The position numbers and the translations under genes were made by a program. Positions 45,560-54,514 of a DNA stretch of 64,000 nucleotides are shown in pieces (the stretch's first letter is position 1; the number at the start of each line of letters is the position of its first letter). Origin of the DNA: Streptacidiphilus sp. P02-A3a (GTDB taxonomy: Bacteria > Actinomycetota > Actinomycetes > Streptomycetales > Streptomycetaceae); NCBI RefSeq assembly GCF_014084105.1, contig NZ_CP048289.1:3667922-3731921 (forward strand), written 5' to 3'. The notes under the pieces were generated by a model. It did not search any database, was not told the DNA's origin, and saw only the letters and a list, made by a program, of their open reading frames with translations.

Positions 45560-47908
45560 GTGAAGCCTCAGACTGACTACGCTCCGTCGTCGAGCACCCC
45601 GTTCGATGGTGCCGCCGCAGCCCTCGTGGACGAAGTCGGCAGGATCGTCTGGTGGTCGCGGGCCGCCGCCGAACTGCTGGGCCGCAGCGAGGAGGAGGCC
45701 GTCGGCAGGTCCGCGCTGGACTTCCTCGCCGCGCCGGTGCCCCGGACCGCGCTGCGCCCCGGCGCTCCGGCGCGCCGGACCCGGCTGCGCCACCGCTCGG
45801 GGGCGCTGCTGGAGGTCGAGCTCCAGGTCCTGCCCGGCACGCCGTGGTCACTGGTCATCGCCGTGCCGACCGGCCTCCCGGCAGTCTGGACCGGCGACGC
45901 GGCCCTCGCTCGCGCCCTGTTCGAGCAGGACCGGATTCCCGTCGCCGAGTTCGATACCGGCCTGCGCCTGATCCGTACCAACCGCGCCTTCGAACTGCTG
46001 CGCCCCGAGGGCGCCCCCGACGACTGGCCGACCGACCTGGCGAGCAGCGGCGAGGGGACAGTCAAGGACGCGATCGCCCGGATCGTGGACGGCGGGACGT
46101 CGACGGCCGGTGCCGAGTACCTCTGGCGCTCCGCCGGGTCCAAGCGGATACTCCCGCTCACCTGTTTCGCGATCCGGGACTCGCTCGGCGCGCTGACCGG
46201 TGTCGCCGTCGCGGTCACCGAGGCCACCGACCGGCGGCGGGACCGCGGCCGCGCGGACGCCGACCGGAGCGGAGCCGAGGTCGGCAGCTCGCTCGACGTG
46301 GTGCACAACGCCCGGGACCTGGTGGAGGCGCTGGTCCCGGCGCTGGGCGACCTGGTCGCCGTCGACTTCCCCGACGACGTACTCCAGGGGCGGGATCCGC
46401 CGCTGGGCTACCCGGGCATGGAGGCCTCGGCCCCGCGCAGGGTCGCGGTGAAGTCCGCCGACGGCGTCTGGCCCCGGGCGATGGTCCAGCTCGGCGAGGC
46501 GATTCCGCAGGTCACCGACCAGGCGGCGAGCGCCGCCATCGCGGTCGGCCGGGCGTTCGAGGTCGACCCGGACACGGGTCGGCAACTGCTCGCCCACGAC
46601 CCGGAGCTGCTGGCCCTGCTCATGCCCGAGGGGATGCGCTCCGCGCTGGTCTGCCCGCTCTACCACCGCAGCCGCCTCTACGGAAGCGTGTTGCTCTGGC
46701 GCACCAGCAACCCCGCGCCGTTCGACGACACCGACCTCAAACTCCTCCAGGACCTCTGCGACCGCACCGCGATCGGCCTGGACCACGCGTTCAGCTACAC
46801 CCGCGAACACAAGACCGCGATCGCCCTGCAACGCAGCCTGCTGCCGCCGACCGCGACCGAGAGCACGGCCTGCGAGACCGCGGGCACCTACCTCCCGGCG
46901 GACGGCAACCTCAGCGTGGGCGGCGACTGGTTCGACGCCATCGCCATGTCCTCACTGCGGGTCGGGCTCGTCATCGGCGACGTGATCGGCCACGGGTTGC
47001 AGGCGACCGCGACCATGGCCCGACTGCGCACCGCCGTACAGACCCTGGCCGACCTCGACATCCCGCCCGACGAACTGCTCACCCACCTCGACGACCTCGT
47101 GCAGCGGATGGCAGGAGAAGCCGACCAGCCCGACACCGTCGGCGCCACCTGCCTCTTCGCCGTCTACGACCCGGTCAACCAGGAGTGCCAGTTGGCGAGC
47201 GCCGGGCATCCACCGCCCGCCCTGATCACGCCCGGCGGCGAGGCGGAGTACCTCGAACTGACCCCGGGACCGTCCCTGGGCGTCGGCGACAACCCGTTCG
47301 AGATCACCACCGTCACCCTCCCGCCGGGCAGCCTGCTCGCGCTGTACACGGACGGCCTCACCGGCCGCGACCCCGCGGCGGGCATGGCCCGGCTGCTCGG
47401 CGACCTCGACCGGGCGAACCGCCCCGGTCGTCCGCTGGAGGAGGTCGGCGCCGAGCTCACCGGGCTGCTCCCCGCCGACGCCGACCACCCGGGAGACGAT
47501 GCCACCCTGCTGCTCGCCCGCACCAGGGCCATCGTCGGCAGCGACACCGCCGTCTGGGAGTACCCACCGGACCTGGCCGCGGTGCAGACCGCCCGCAACG
47601 ACGCCAACGCCCAGCTTGAGCGGTGGGGGCTGCAGGACCAGATGTTCGCCACCGAACTCATCGTCAGCGAGCTGGTCACCAACGCCATCCGGCACACCGG
47701 CGGTCCCGCGGTGCTGCGGCTGATCCGCGAACGCATCCTGGTCTGCGAGGTCTCCGACCAGAGCAACACCCAGCCCCGACTGCGCCGCGCGCTGAACACC
47801 GACGAGGGTGGACGCGGCCTGTACATCATCGCCCAGCTCACCAGCCGCTGGGGCAGCCGCTACAGCGCCCGGGGCAAGACCATCTGGACCGAGCAGCCGC
47901 TCACATGA
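45560..47908 (+). CDS. PAS-GAF-SpoIIE phosphatase-ATPase signalling protein
   Basis: The product has 782 residues. The GTG at 45560 has CGGAGGAG upstream. The domains in order are two PAS-like (about 15-230), GAF (about 240-430), a PP2C/SpoIIE phosphatase (about 455-660; GGDWFDAI, VIGDVIGHGLQA, LYTDGLTGRD, GDDATLLLA) and a C-terminal RsbW-like ATPase (about 670-780; ELVTNAIRHTGG, GRGLYII). It would dephosphorylate an anti-sigma antagonist (STAS protein) and act as an anti-sigma kinase at once. The STAS gene at 14656 is one possible substrate in this window. Confidence 0.93.
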   Translation: MKPQTDYAPSSSTPFDGAAAALVDEVGRIVWWSRAAAELLGRSEEEAVGRSALDFLAAPVPRTALRPGAPARRTRLRHRSGALLEVELQVLPGTPWSLVIAVPTGLPAVWTGDAALARALFEQDRIPVAEFDTGLRLIRTNRAFELLRPEGAPDDWPTDLASSGEGTVKDAIARIVDGGTSTAGAEYLWRSAGSKRILPLTCFAIRDSLGALTGVAVAVTEATDRRRDRGRADADRSGAEVGSSLDVVHNARDLVEALVPALGDLVAVDFPDDVLQGRDPPLGYPGMEASAPRRVAVKSADGVWPRAMVQLGEAIPQVTDQAASAAIAVGRAFEVDPDTGRQLLAHDPELLALLMPEGMRSALVCPLYHRSRLYGSVLLWRTSNPAPFDDTDLKLLQDLCDRTAIGLDHAFSYTREHKTAIALQRSLLPPTATESTACETAGTYLPADGNLSVGGDWFDAIAMSSLRVGLVIGDVIGHGLQATATMARLRTAVQTLADLDIPPDELLTHLDDLVQRMAGEADQPDTVGATCLFAVYDPVNQECQLASAGHPPPALITPGGEAEYLELTPGPSLGVGDNPFEITTVTLPPGSLLALYTDGLTGRDPAAGMARLLGDLDRANRPGRPLEEVGAELTGLLPADADHPGDDATLLLARTRAIVGSDTAVWEYPPDLAAVQTARNDANAQLERWGLQDQMFATELIVSELVTNAIRHTGGPAVLRLIRERILVCEVSDQSNTQPRLRRALNTDEGGRGLYIIAQLTSRWGSRYSARGKTIWTEQPLT

Positions 47909-47944
47909 ACAGCCGCTCCCGTGAACAGTCGCAGCGGCCGGGGC

Positions 47945-48775
47945 TCAGCAGGCGTTGAGCCAGGTGGTGGTGAAGTTCTCGTTGTCGGCGAGGCTGGAGG
48001 TCGAGTCGCAGAGGGTGCTGCCGTTCTCGATCTCCATCTGCTCGATGGTGTAGCCGGAGCCGGTGAAGGAGCCGACGGGCTGGCCGTCCACGGTGAACCC
48101 GGAGAAGGGGTCGGTGCCGAACTTGGTCAGGTTGTCGGCTGCCATCTCCATCACGGCCTCGGCCGAGGAGTCGTCGGCCGACAGCGACTTGGTGACGGAG
48201 TTCGTCCAGCCCTGGGTGAGGTCCTTCAGCGTGAGCGTGTACTTCGTGCCGGAGGTGTGGGTCACCGTGCCGGTGAACTGGTCCCCGGGCTTGACCGTCT
48301 TGTTGATGATGATCACGTTCGCCGGGTACATCTCGTACCAGGCGTAGTAGTCCGGCGAGGAGCCGTCGCAGTCGCCCGAACTGCCGGTCTGTTCCACGGT
48401 GCTGGAGCTGAAGCCGTCTATGCCGACCCACGGGGACATGTCCGTCTCGCCGTCGCCGCTGGTGCAGCTGATGGCGTTCTGGGTCCAGCTCGCGGTGGCC
48501 GTGCTGAAGGTGCCGCCGGTGACCGCGTACCCGGACCAGTTGTTCGAGTAGTTGAGGACGTGGCCGCCGACCGCCCGCGGGTGGGTGCCCGGGGCCGGCT
48601 CGTACAGCCCGCCGGGCACGAACGCCCTGCTCCCCGCAGCCCCCGCAGCCCCGGCGGTCCTCGCAGCCGCCGCGGTCGGCGCGGCCGCGTGGTGCGCCGC
48701 GCCCGTCACCGGGCCGGTGAGCGCCAGCGATCCCAACACCAGTCCTGCCAGCGGAACGGACCATAGTTTGACCAT
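47945..48775 (-). CDS. Secreted G1-family glutamic endopeptidase
   Basis: The product has 276 residues. The signal peptide is MVKLWSVPLAGLVLGSLALTG with a cleavage site near AHHAAA. The Ala-rich propeptide is followed by LNYSNNWSGYAVTGG, WVGIDGFSSSTVEQTG (catalytic Gln), DYYAWYEMYP, and SAEAVMEMAA (catalytic Glu region). These match the eqolisin pattern of fungal scytalidopepsin-type enzymes, which work at acid pH. It is secreted and probably digests external protein. Confidence 0.85.
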   Translation of the reverse strand: MVKLWSVPLAGLVLGSLALTGPVTGAAHHAAAPTAAAARTAGAAGAAGSRAFVPGGLYEPAPGTHPRAVGGHVLNYSNNWSGYAVTGGTFSTATASWTQNAISCTSGDGETDMSPWVGIDGFSSSTVEQTGSSGDCDGSSPDYYAWYEMYPANVIIINKTVKPGDQFTGTVTHTSGTKYTLTLKDLTQGWTNSVTKSLSADDSSAEAVMEMAADNLTKFGTDPFSGFTVDGQPVGSFTGSGYTIEQMEIENGSTLCDSTSSLADNENFTTTWLNAC

Positions 48776-48917
48776 GTGGGGCTCCTTTGCGGGGCAGCGG
48801 CAGTGAGGCCGCGCGGCGTGATCGCTCGATCCCGGAGTGTCAGGACGCGAGGGAGACTACCGCCGTTCCCGGAGATTTTGAATGGCCACGGACAAAATTG
48901 TCGGACGCGGTGGACGG

Positions 48918-49304
48918 TCAGTCGCGGGCGTCCGGGTAGAGGTTGTCCAACTCGGCGTCCAGCGCTGCCAGATCGGGGTGGGCCTGGATCAGCCACGCGC
49001 CCTCCTTGGCCTCAAGCCTGCGCTTGATCTTGGCGACAGCCTGGTCCAGGCTGCTGTTGATGCGCTGCCAGATCTCGTCGCTCTCGCGGAGCTTCTCCTC
49101 CATGGCGTCCGGTTCCACCAGCGTGCAGTCACAGGGCTTGCGACCGGCGGAGAGCTCGGCGAGCGGTACCGGGACCGGCTCGGAGACGTTCAGGCCCCTC
49201 GCCTTCGCGGCTCTCTGGGCATTGACCAGCCGAAAGCAGTGCCTGCTGGCGTGGTAGCGGGTGCCGCGTGCGGTGACGAAGACGATGTCCGGGGTCCTGG
49301 TCAT
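48918..49304 (-). CDS. Uncharacterised protein with Cys/His metal motif
   Basis: The product has 128 residues. The N-terminal domain reads TARGTRYHASRHCFRLVNAQ, then AGRKPCDCTLV. This resembles the His/Cys-rich metal-binding domain of Ada-type proteins, with one His-Cys and one C-D-C pair. The C-terminal half is helical and charged (AVAKIKRRLEAKEG). The start is taken at the ATG 49302-49304. No family is recognised. Confidence 0.55.
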   Translation of the reverse strand: MTRTPDIVFVTARGTRYHASRHCFRLVNAQRAAKARGLNVSEPVPVPLAELSAGRKPCDCTLVEPDAMEEKLRESDEIWQRINSSLDQAVAKIKRRLEAKEGAWLIQAHPDLAALDAELDNLYPDARD

Positions 49305-49447
49305 GGCTTCACCGCGATCCGTAGGCGCTGCGCCGCCGCCAGACCTGCCCCCACCATCGGCAACCGTCTCGGTATGACGATCTGACCCATGCGGTCCTAC
49401 CCCCCGGAAAGCAAGCATGTTCGTATCGGGGTGATCTTAGTGCAGCC

Positions 49448-50617
49448 TCAGGCGGGGAGTCGCGGGGAGAGCGGGGGCGGCGTCCACGGGTCGGTGTGGG
49501 GCTTGCTGGAGGTGAGGCCGTAGTCGCCCTTGAGGTGTTCCGGGATCGAGTACTGCATCACCCGCCCCCGGGTCAGCGAGCTGAGCTCCAGCCGGGTGGT
49601 GAGGCTGCCGAGGCGTTCCAGCGCCCAGGCGCCCACCGGGGAGGAGTGGTGGACCCGCTCCACGACGCCCAGCAGCGCCGGGGCGAAGCCGACGGCGGTG
49701 TCCCAGCCGGAGCGCGGCACCTGCAACCAGTCGGCGGCGGTGTCGCCGATCAGGAAGCGGACCAGGGCGGGGACCACCGGGTCGAGCAGGGTACCGGGCA
49801 CGACCTGCTCGTACAGGTCGATCAACTGCCGGGTGAGCGCCGCGCCCTCGGCGGAGGGGGCCATGTAGCGGGCCATGTACAGGTCGGAGAAGTCGCGGGC
49901 CTGGTCGAGGTCGGCGGGGGCCGCGGCCTGGTCGACGCCGAGCATCGCGCCGACCACCCGCCAGGCGTAGAAGTAGGCCTCGGCGCCCTCGTTGGAGATC
50001 CGGATGCCCAACCGGTGCAGCGCGTCCAGCACCTGGATGGAGAACATCATCTGCCCGCCGATCATGTCCTCCTGGCAGATCGGCACCCCCAGCGCGGTCT
50101 CGTCCCAGCGGCCCTCGCGCCCCAGGTGGTGCCGGATCGAGGCGTGCAGCAGGCGGACCTTCTGCGCGGCCGGGAGGAACCTGCTGCCCGCCTCGAAGGC
50201 GTCCGGCTGCATCAGGTACAGGGTGAACTGGCCGGTCTCGGCCATCCGCCGGGAGGGGTAGTCCAGCGAGTGGGTGGCGCTGAGCAGCCGGGCGACGTGC
50301 GGGACCAGGTAGCAGGCGGGCATCGAGGCGAAGGACAGCGCGGTGGAGATGTGCACGTTGTTGTCGATGAAGAACAGCCGGGCCTTCTCCATCAGGTCCC
50401 AGTCGACCCAGTCCGGCGGGGCGGCGGTGGCCCGCAGGTAGTCGCGGGCCTCGTCCGGGACGTCGTCCGGCAGGGGCTGGCCGACCTTCGCGAACCAGCG
50501 CATCAGGGTGTTGAACCGGCCGACGTCGCCGTGCGCGAACAGCGCGTCGACCGTGGCGTCGGCCAGCTCGTCGCCCTTGAGGCGCAGGGCGTCCATCGCT
50601 GCGGGGGTGGCGGTCAC
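49448..50617 (-). CDS. MpaB/Lcp-type oxygenase (DUF2236)
   Basis: The product has 389 residues and a GTG start with GGAG 6 nt upstream. The DUF2236 family includes latex-clearing protein and fungal MpaB, haem enzymes that cleave isoprenoid double bonds. Residues R124, T128 and H158 lie at exactly the spacing I recall for the haem-site residues R164, T168 and H198 of Streptomyces Lcp. The position of K167 is Glu127. There is no signal peptide, so it acts in the cytoplasm or on the membrane, unlike secreted Lcp. It is the last gene of an operon with a prenyl synthase. Confidence 0.85.
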   Translation of the reverse strand: MTATPAAMDALRLKGDELADATVDALFAHGDVGRFNTLMRWFAKVGQPLPDDVPDEARDYLRATAAPPDWVDWDLMEKARLFFIDNNVHISTALSFASMPACYLVPHVARLLSATHSLDYPSRRMAETGQFTLYLMQPDAFEAGSRFLPAAQKVRLLHASIRHHLGREGRWDETALGVPICQEDMIGGQMMFSIQVLDALHRLGIRISNEGAEAYFYAWRVVGAMLGVDQAAAPADLDQARDFSDLYMARYMAPSAEGAALTRQLIDLYEQVVPGTLLDPVVPALVRFLIGDTAADWLQVPRSGWDTAVGFAPALLGVVERVHHSSPVGAWALERLGSLTTRLELSSLTRGRVMQYSIPEHLKGDYGLTSSKPHTDPWTPPPLSPRLPA

Positions 50618-50645
50618 CGGGATCTCCTCAGGGGATTGGTTGGGT

Positions 50646-51683
50646 TCAGCTGCTGCGGGTGGTGGCCGCCGCGACCAGGTGGGAGAGCGCGTCGGCGGCG
50701 GCCGTCGGGAGGCGCGCCCGGGCGACGGCGGCGCGGGCGGCGTCCGCGCGCTGGGTGATCATCTCTTCGACCCGGGACCGGGCCCCGGACCGTTCCAGCA
50801 CCTCGCGGACCGAGGCCAGCTCGGTCGGGCCCAGGTCGCCGCGCCCGACCAGGTCGCGCAGCCGGGTGCGGTCCGCGGGGGTGGCGCCGGTCAGGGCGAG
50901 GGCCAGCAGCGCGGTGGGTTTGGCCCCGGCGAGGTCGTCCAGGTTGGACTTCCCGGTCTGCCGCGGGTCGCCGAACACCCCGAGCAGGTCGTCCCGGAGC
51001 TGGAACGCCTCACCGAGCGGGAGCCCGTACGCGCTGAAGGCGTCGATCAGCGCGGGCGGCGCGCCGGCGAGCTTCGCGCCGAGGTGCAGCGGGTGCTCGA
51101 CGGTGTACTTCGCGGTCTTGTAGCGGATGATCTCCAGCGAGCTCTCGGCGCTGGGCGCCGCGCTGGTGCGCAGGATCTCCAGGCACTCCCCGGCGATCAA
51201 CTCCCGGGCCAGCGTGGCCCACAGCGGGCGGGCCCGGGCCAGGTAGGCGGCGGGCAGTCCGCACTCGGCGAACAGCTGCCCGGCCCAGGACATCAGCAGG
51301 TCGCCGACCAGCATCGCCAGCGACCGGCCCCCGGCGCGGCGCGCCGCCGGGCCGGGGATCGCCTCGCGCAGGGCGACGTGCGCGGTGGGCGCGCCCCGGC
51401 GGATCAGGCTCCCGTCGATCAGGTCGTCGTGGACCACCGCCGCCGCGTGCACCAGCTCCATCGCCGCCGCCGCCCGGACCACCGCCTCGCTGTCGGGCTG
51501 TCCCGAGGCCCGCCAGCCCCAGTAGCAGAACGCCGCCCGCAGTCGCTTGCCGTCCGCCACCGCCGCCCGCAACTGGTCGGTGATCGGCGCGAGTTGCGGA
51601 TCCACGGCGAGCAGCAGCGCGGTCTCCCGCTGGACCAGGTCGCGCAGGGTCCGGTCGACCCGCGCCCGCAGCGCCTCAGGCAT
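50646..51683 (-). CDS. Trans-isoprenyl diphosphate (polyprenyl) synthase
   Basis: The product has 345 residues. The first Asp-rich motif is VVHDDLIDGSLIRRG (DDxxD), the second QLRDDLLGVFGD (DDxxD form). The basic residues of the ends are in YKTAKYTVEHPL. Residues 4 and 5 before the first motif are both Ala, which in this family allows long chains (C20 or more). The start overlaps the preceding small gene by 8 bp and the MpaB gene follows after 28 bp, so all three are coupled. Confidence 0.92.
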   Translation of the reverse strand: MPEALRARVDRTLRDLVQRETALLLAVDPQLAPITDQLRAAVADGKRLRAAFCYWGWRASGQPDSEAVVRAAAAMELVHAAAVVHDDLIDGSLIRRGAPTAHVALREAIPGPAARRAGGRSLAMLVGDLLMSWAGQLFAECGLPAAYLARARPLWATLARELIAGECLEILRTSAAPSAESSLEIIRYKTAKYTVEHPLHLGAKLAGAPPALIDAFSAYGLPLGEAFQLRDDLLGVFGDPRQTGKSNLDDLAGAKPTALLALALTGATPADRTRLRDLVGRGDLGPTELASVREVLERSGARSRVEEMITQRADAARAAVARARLPTAAADALSHLVAAATTRSS

Positions 51684-51972
51684 CGGACGTCGGCGGCCCG
51701 GTCACCGCGGCCGACCGCCGGGCCAGGGCTTCCAGATGGGATTCGGACGTCGGGGTGATCCGGTCGAGCAGCAGCCCGCCGCGGGTGCGCAGCTCCTGGT
51801 GGCCGTCCTCGGCCAGCTCCCGCAGGTCGGACCGGCCGAGCAGGCCGCGTACCTGCCGCAGCGCGGCCTCCGCCTGTTCCAGCCCCAGGTCGACGATCCC
51901 GGCCAGCAGCTGTACCGCGTCCCGGCCCAACCCGCCGCCGGTTCCCGTGCCGTCCTGTGATGACACAGCCAT
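51676..51972 (-). CDS. Small helical partner protein of prenyl synthase operon
   Basis: The product has 98 residues. The start at 51972 was chosen for GGAGG 7 nt upstream. It is a helical protein (LLAGIVDLGLEQAEAALRQV, RELAEDGHQELRTRGGLL) with a Gly-rich head, and no Cys or membrane helix. It lies immediately upstream of and overlaps the synthase gene. It may be a scaffold or substrate-handling protein; no family is recognised. Confidence 0.65.
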   Translation of the reverse strand: MAVSSQDGTGTGGGLGRDAVQLLAGIVDLGLEQAEAALRQVRGLLGRSDLRELAEDGHQELRTRGGLLLDRITPTSESHLEALARRSAAVTGPPTSDA

Positions 51973-52141
51973 CCCCACCCTCCGTCGGGGCTGCGACCGC
52001 CAGGTCGGGCCGCCCCAGGGCGGCACACGGCAGTCCGCGAACCTCGAAGGTCCTGCCCAGCGCTGGATGGGCCATTCCCGGCTTCACCGCTTCGGGTGTA
52101 CTCGCAGCGGTTACCGCCCGCGATCACCTGGGACGTGCTAC

Positions 52142-52591
52142 TCAGCCGCTGGCGTCGAGCTCGCGCAGGACCGCGGGCAGGCCGACGCCGAGCATCTTCC
52201 GGCGGACGCTGCCCAGCAGCTGGGCCATGAAGAAGCCGCCGACGCCGGTGAACCCGGTGTGGTCGTAGGTGAAGCGCGTGCCCGAGCCGTGCGGTTCGAG
52301 CCGGTAGCCGACCTCGGTCAGGTCGCCGTCCCCGTCGCCGTCACCCAGCCAGGAGTAGCGCAGCAGCCGGGGCTCGTCCACGGCCAGGACCACGCAGTGG
52401 ACGATGCCGTTCCAGCCGGGCTTCGGCTTGGCGAGGAAGCGGAACTCGGTGCCCACGGTGGTGCTGAAGCCCTCCGGCCGTCCGCCCGCACCGGTGGCGG
52501 TCCAGCGCGGGACCAGGTCCGGGTCGGTCACGGCCCGCCAGACCAGCGCCGGGGGCTGCGGGTAGTCGCGGACGATGTGGATGCTGCTCAT
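52142..52591 (-). CDS. SRPBCC/AHSA1-like lipid-binding fold protein
   Basis: The product has 149 residues. It starts SSIHIVRDYPQPPALVWRAVTDPD, the family N-terminus, and ends with the amphipathic helix (LLGSVRRKMLGVGLPAVLRELD). The central GDGDGDGD stretch is a low-complexity insertion between strands. The fold binds hydrophobic ligands. It is divergent from a TetR gene, with an AT-rich operator region between. Confidence 0.85.
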   Translation of the reverse strand: MSSIHIVRDYPQPPALVWRAVTDPDLVPRWTATGAGGRPEGFSTTVGTEFRFLAKPKPGWNGIVHCVVLAVDEPRLLRYSWLGDGDGDGDLTEVGYRLEPHGSGTRFTYDHTGFTGVGGFFMAQLLGSVRRKMLGVGLPAVLRELDASG

Positions 52592-52687
52592 GGCGGGCTC
52601 CTCGGACTCCGGTGTATCGCTACTGTTTACATCTACTGAAAAAATACAGTAACAGAAAAAATGGTGTGGCCGCACTATGCTGACCCC
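52592..52687. promoter_or_regulatory. AT-rich divergent promoter with inverted repeats
   Basis: The stretch 52619-52668 is strikingly AT-rich for this genome. It contains TACTG-8 nt-CAGTA and, outside it, CTGTTTAC against GTAACAG. These are likely the promoters of both genes and the TetR operator. Single-base positions of -10 boxes cannot be fixed. Confidence 0.6.
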
Positions 52688-53464
52688 ATGAGCATGGGCA
52701 GGCGCACAGTGGACTGGACGGCGTTGCGGCCGCAGGGCGAGGAGCCCGAGGGCGAGGGGCTGCGGGAGCGGAAGAAGCGGCGGACGCGTCAGCAGCTGTC
52801 CGACACCGCGACCACGATGTTCCTGGAGCGCGGCTTCGACGCGGTCCGGGTGTCCGAGATCGCCGAGGCCTGCGGGGTGTCCGAGAAAACGGTCTTCAAC
52901 TACTTCCCGACCAAGGAGGCGCTGGTCCTGGACCGCTGGCAGGCCACCACGGTCTCGCTGCGCAACGGCCTGGCGGAGCCCGGTACCCAGCCGGTGCGGG
53001 TGGTGGAGCGGATCCTCGCCGCCGAACTGGGCGCCCTGACCGGCTGGCTCGCGGCGCAGCAGGACCCGGTGTGGGCCGGGGCGATGATCACCCGCTTCGG
53101 CGCGCTGCTGCGGTCCACGCCCTCGCTGCGGGCGCACCAGTACGAGACCACCGACCGGCTCGTCGCCGACGCCGCCGAAGCCCTGGCCCGGCGGGCCGGG
53201 GTGGGGCCGGACGACCCCGAGCCCCGGATCGCGGCGACCGCGCTGCTCGGGCTCTGGCAGGTCCAGGCCCGGAGCCTGAGCCGACACCTGTCCGGCGGCC
53301 TCGCCCCGGACCAGGTGCACGCGGCGGTCACCGCCGACGTCCGGCGCGCGGCCGGGGTCATCGCGGGCGGGCTGGACACCTTCGCCTTCGACCGGCAGGA
53401 CAAGGAGGCCCGGGCCACGAAGGCCCCGGGCGCGGACGGGATGCCCGCCGCGCCCGGGGCCTGA
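52688..53464 (+). CDS. TetR-family regulator with long N-terminal extension
   Basis: The regulator has 258 residues. The HTH begins late (TRQQLSDTATTMFLERGFDAVRVSEIAEACGVSEKTVFNYFPTKEAL, about residues 32-78). A charged 30-residue leader (PQGEEPEGEGLRERKKRRT) precedes it. The ligand domain is typical, with an Ala/Gly-rich tail. It presumably controls the divergent SRPBCC gene. Confidence 0.9.
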   Translation: MSMGRRTVDWTALRPQGEEPEGEGLRERKKRRTRQQLSDTATTMFLERGFDAVRVSEIAEACGVSEKTVFNYFPTKEALVLDRWQATTVSLRNGLAEPGTQPVRVVERILAAELGALTGWLAAQQDPVWAGAMITRFGALLRSTPSLRAHQYETTDRLVADAAEALARRAGVGPDDPEPRIAATALLGLWQVQARSLSRHLSGGLAPDQVHAAVTADVRRAAGVIAGGLDTFAFDRQDKEARATKAPGADGMPAAPGA

Positions 53465-53476
53465 CCGGCGCGGGGG

Positions 53477-54292
53477 TCAGCGCAGCCCGGCGAACAGGTC
53501 GTCCTCGTGCTCCGGCGTCGGAACGGTGCTGAACTGCCGGACGAAGGACTCGCGGCCGAACATCCGCCGCTGGCCCTCCTCCGGCATCCGCAGCATGAAG
53601 ATGTTGTCGCCCTGGCTGGCGTGGGCCTCCAGCGCCTTGCGCTTGCGGACCACGTAGGGGGAGACGTCCACGCGGGTGGTGATCTGCTCGTCCGGGGTGC
53701 CGAAGTCCTCCGGCGGCTCGAAGTCGCCGAGGTCGGTCCCGGACGAGCGCAGGTACTCGAAGAGGTCGGCCATCCCGGACCGGGAGAGGGCGGCGTGGTA
53801 GAACTTCGCCGGGATCCCGGTCCGCTCGATCGCCGCCACCGTGATCCGGTGCGCCTGGATGTGGTCCGGGTGGCCGTAGCCGCCGTTCTCGTCGTAGGTG
53901 ACCACGACGTCGGGCCGGTACCGCTCCATCAGCTCGGCCAGGCGTCCGGCCGCCTGGTCCAGCGGGACGTTGGCGAAGGCCTCCGGACGCTCGTTCCCGG
54001 CCCAGCCGACCATCCCCGAGTCGTGGTAGCCGAGCAGCTCCACGTCGGAGATCCCCAGCAGGGCCACCGACTCCCGCAGCTCCTCCAGCCGGAGCGTGCG
54101 GACCGCCGCCTCGTCGTGGCCGGGTTCGCCGGGCTTGACACCACCGGGGCCGTCCCCCTGCTCCCCGTTGGTGCAGGTGACCAGAACCGTGCGAATGCCC
54201 TGGTCGGAGGCGAGCGCCAGCACTCCGCCGGTGGACAGCACCTCGTCGTCGGGATGGGCGTGCACGGCCATCAACGTCAGCTGGCGGTTCAT
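53477..54292 (-). CDS. PIG-L family deacetylase (Mca/MshB-like)
   Basis: The product has 271 residues. Zinc ligands are in HAHPDDEVLSTGG and YGHPDHIQAH; the latter matches mycothiol-pathway enzymes. It hydrolyses N-acetyl or N-acyl amino-sugars, possibly mycothiol S-conjugates for detoxification. Compared with Mca it is a little short, so activity on another GlcNAc compound is possible. Confidence 0.85.
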   Translation of the reverse strand: MNRQLTLMAVHAHPDDEVLSTGGVLALASDQGIRTVLVTCTNGEQGDGPGGVKPGEPGHDEAAVRTLRLEELRESVALLGISDVELLGYHDSGMVGWAGNERPEAFANVPLDQAAGRLAELMERYRPDVVVTYDENGGYGHPDHIQAHRITVAAIERTGIPAKFYHAALSRSGMADLFEYLRSSGTDLGDFEPPEDFGTPDEQITTRVDVSPYVVRKRKALEAHASQGDNIFMLRMPEEGQRRMFGRESFVRQFSTVPTPEHEDDLFAGLR

Positions 54293-54514
54293 CAGTCGCA
54301 GACCTCCGGGTCGATCGGTGCTTCCACCGGCTGACTCCACCTTAGACCGACCGCCACCGAACGCCGCGCCGTCCCGGCGTGCCCACCGGGCTCGCCTGCC
54401 GGGTTCCGGGAGCGGCGCGTGCCACGCTTGGAGCCGGACCCGACCGGCCGCAGCCCGGCCGGTCGGCACGGATGCCCGGCGGCGGGCCGGGCAGGACGAC
54501 GGGACGGGGGACGG

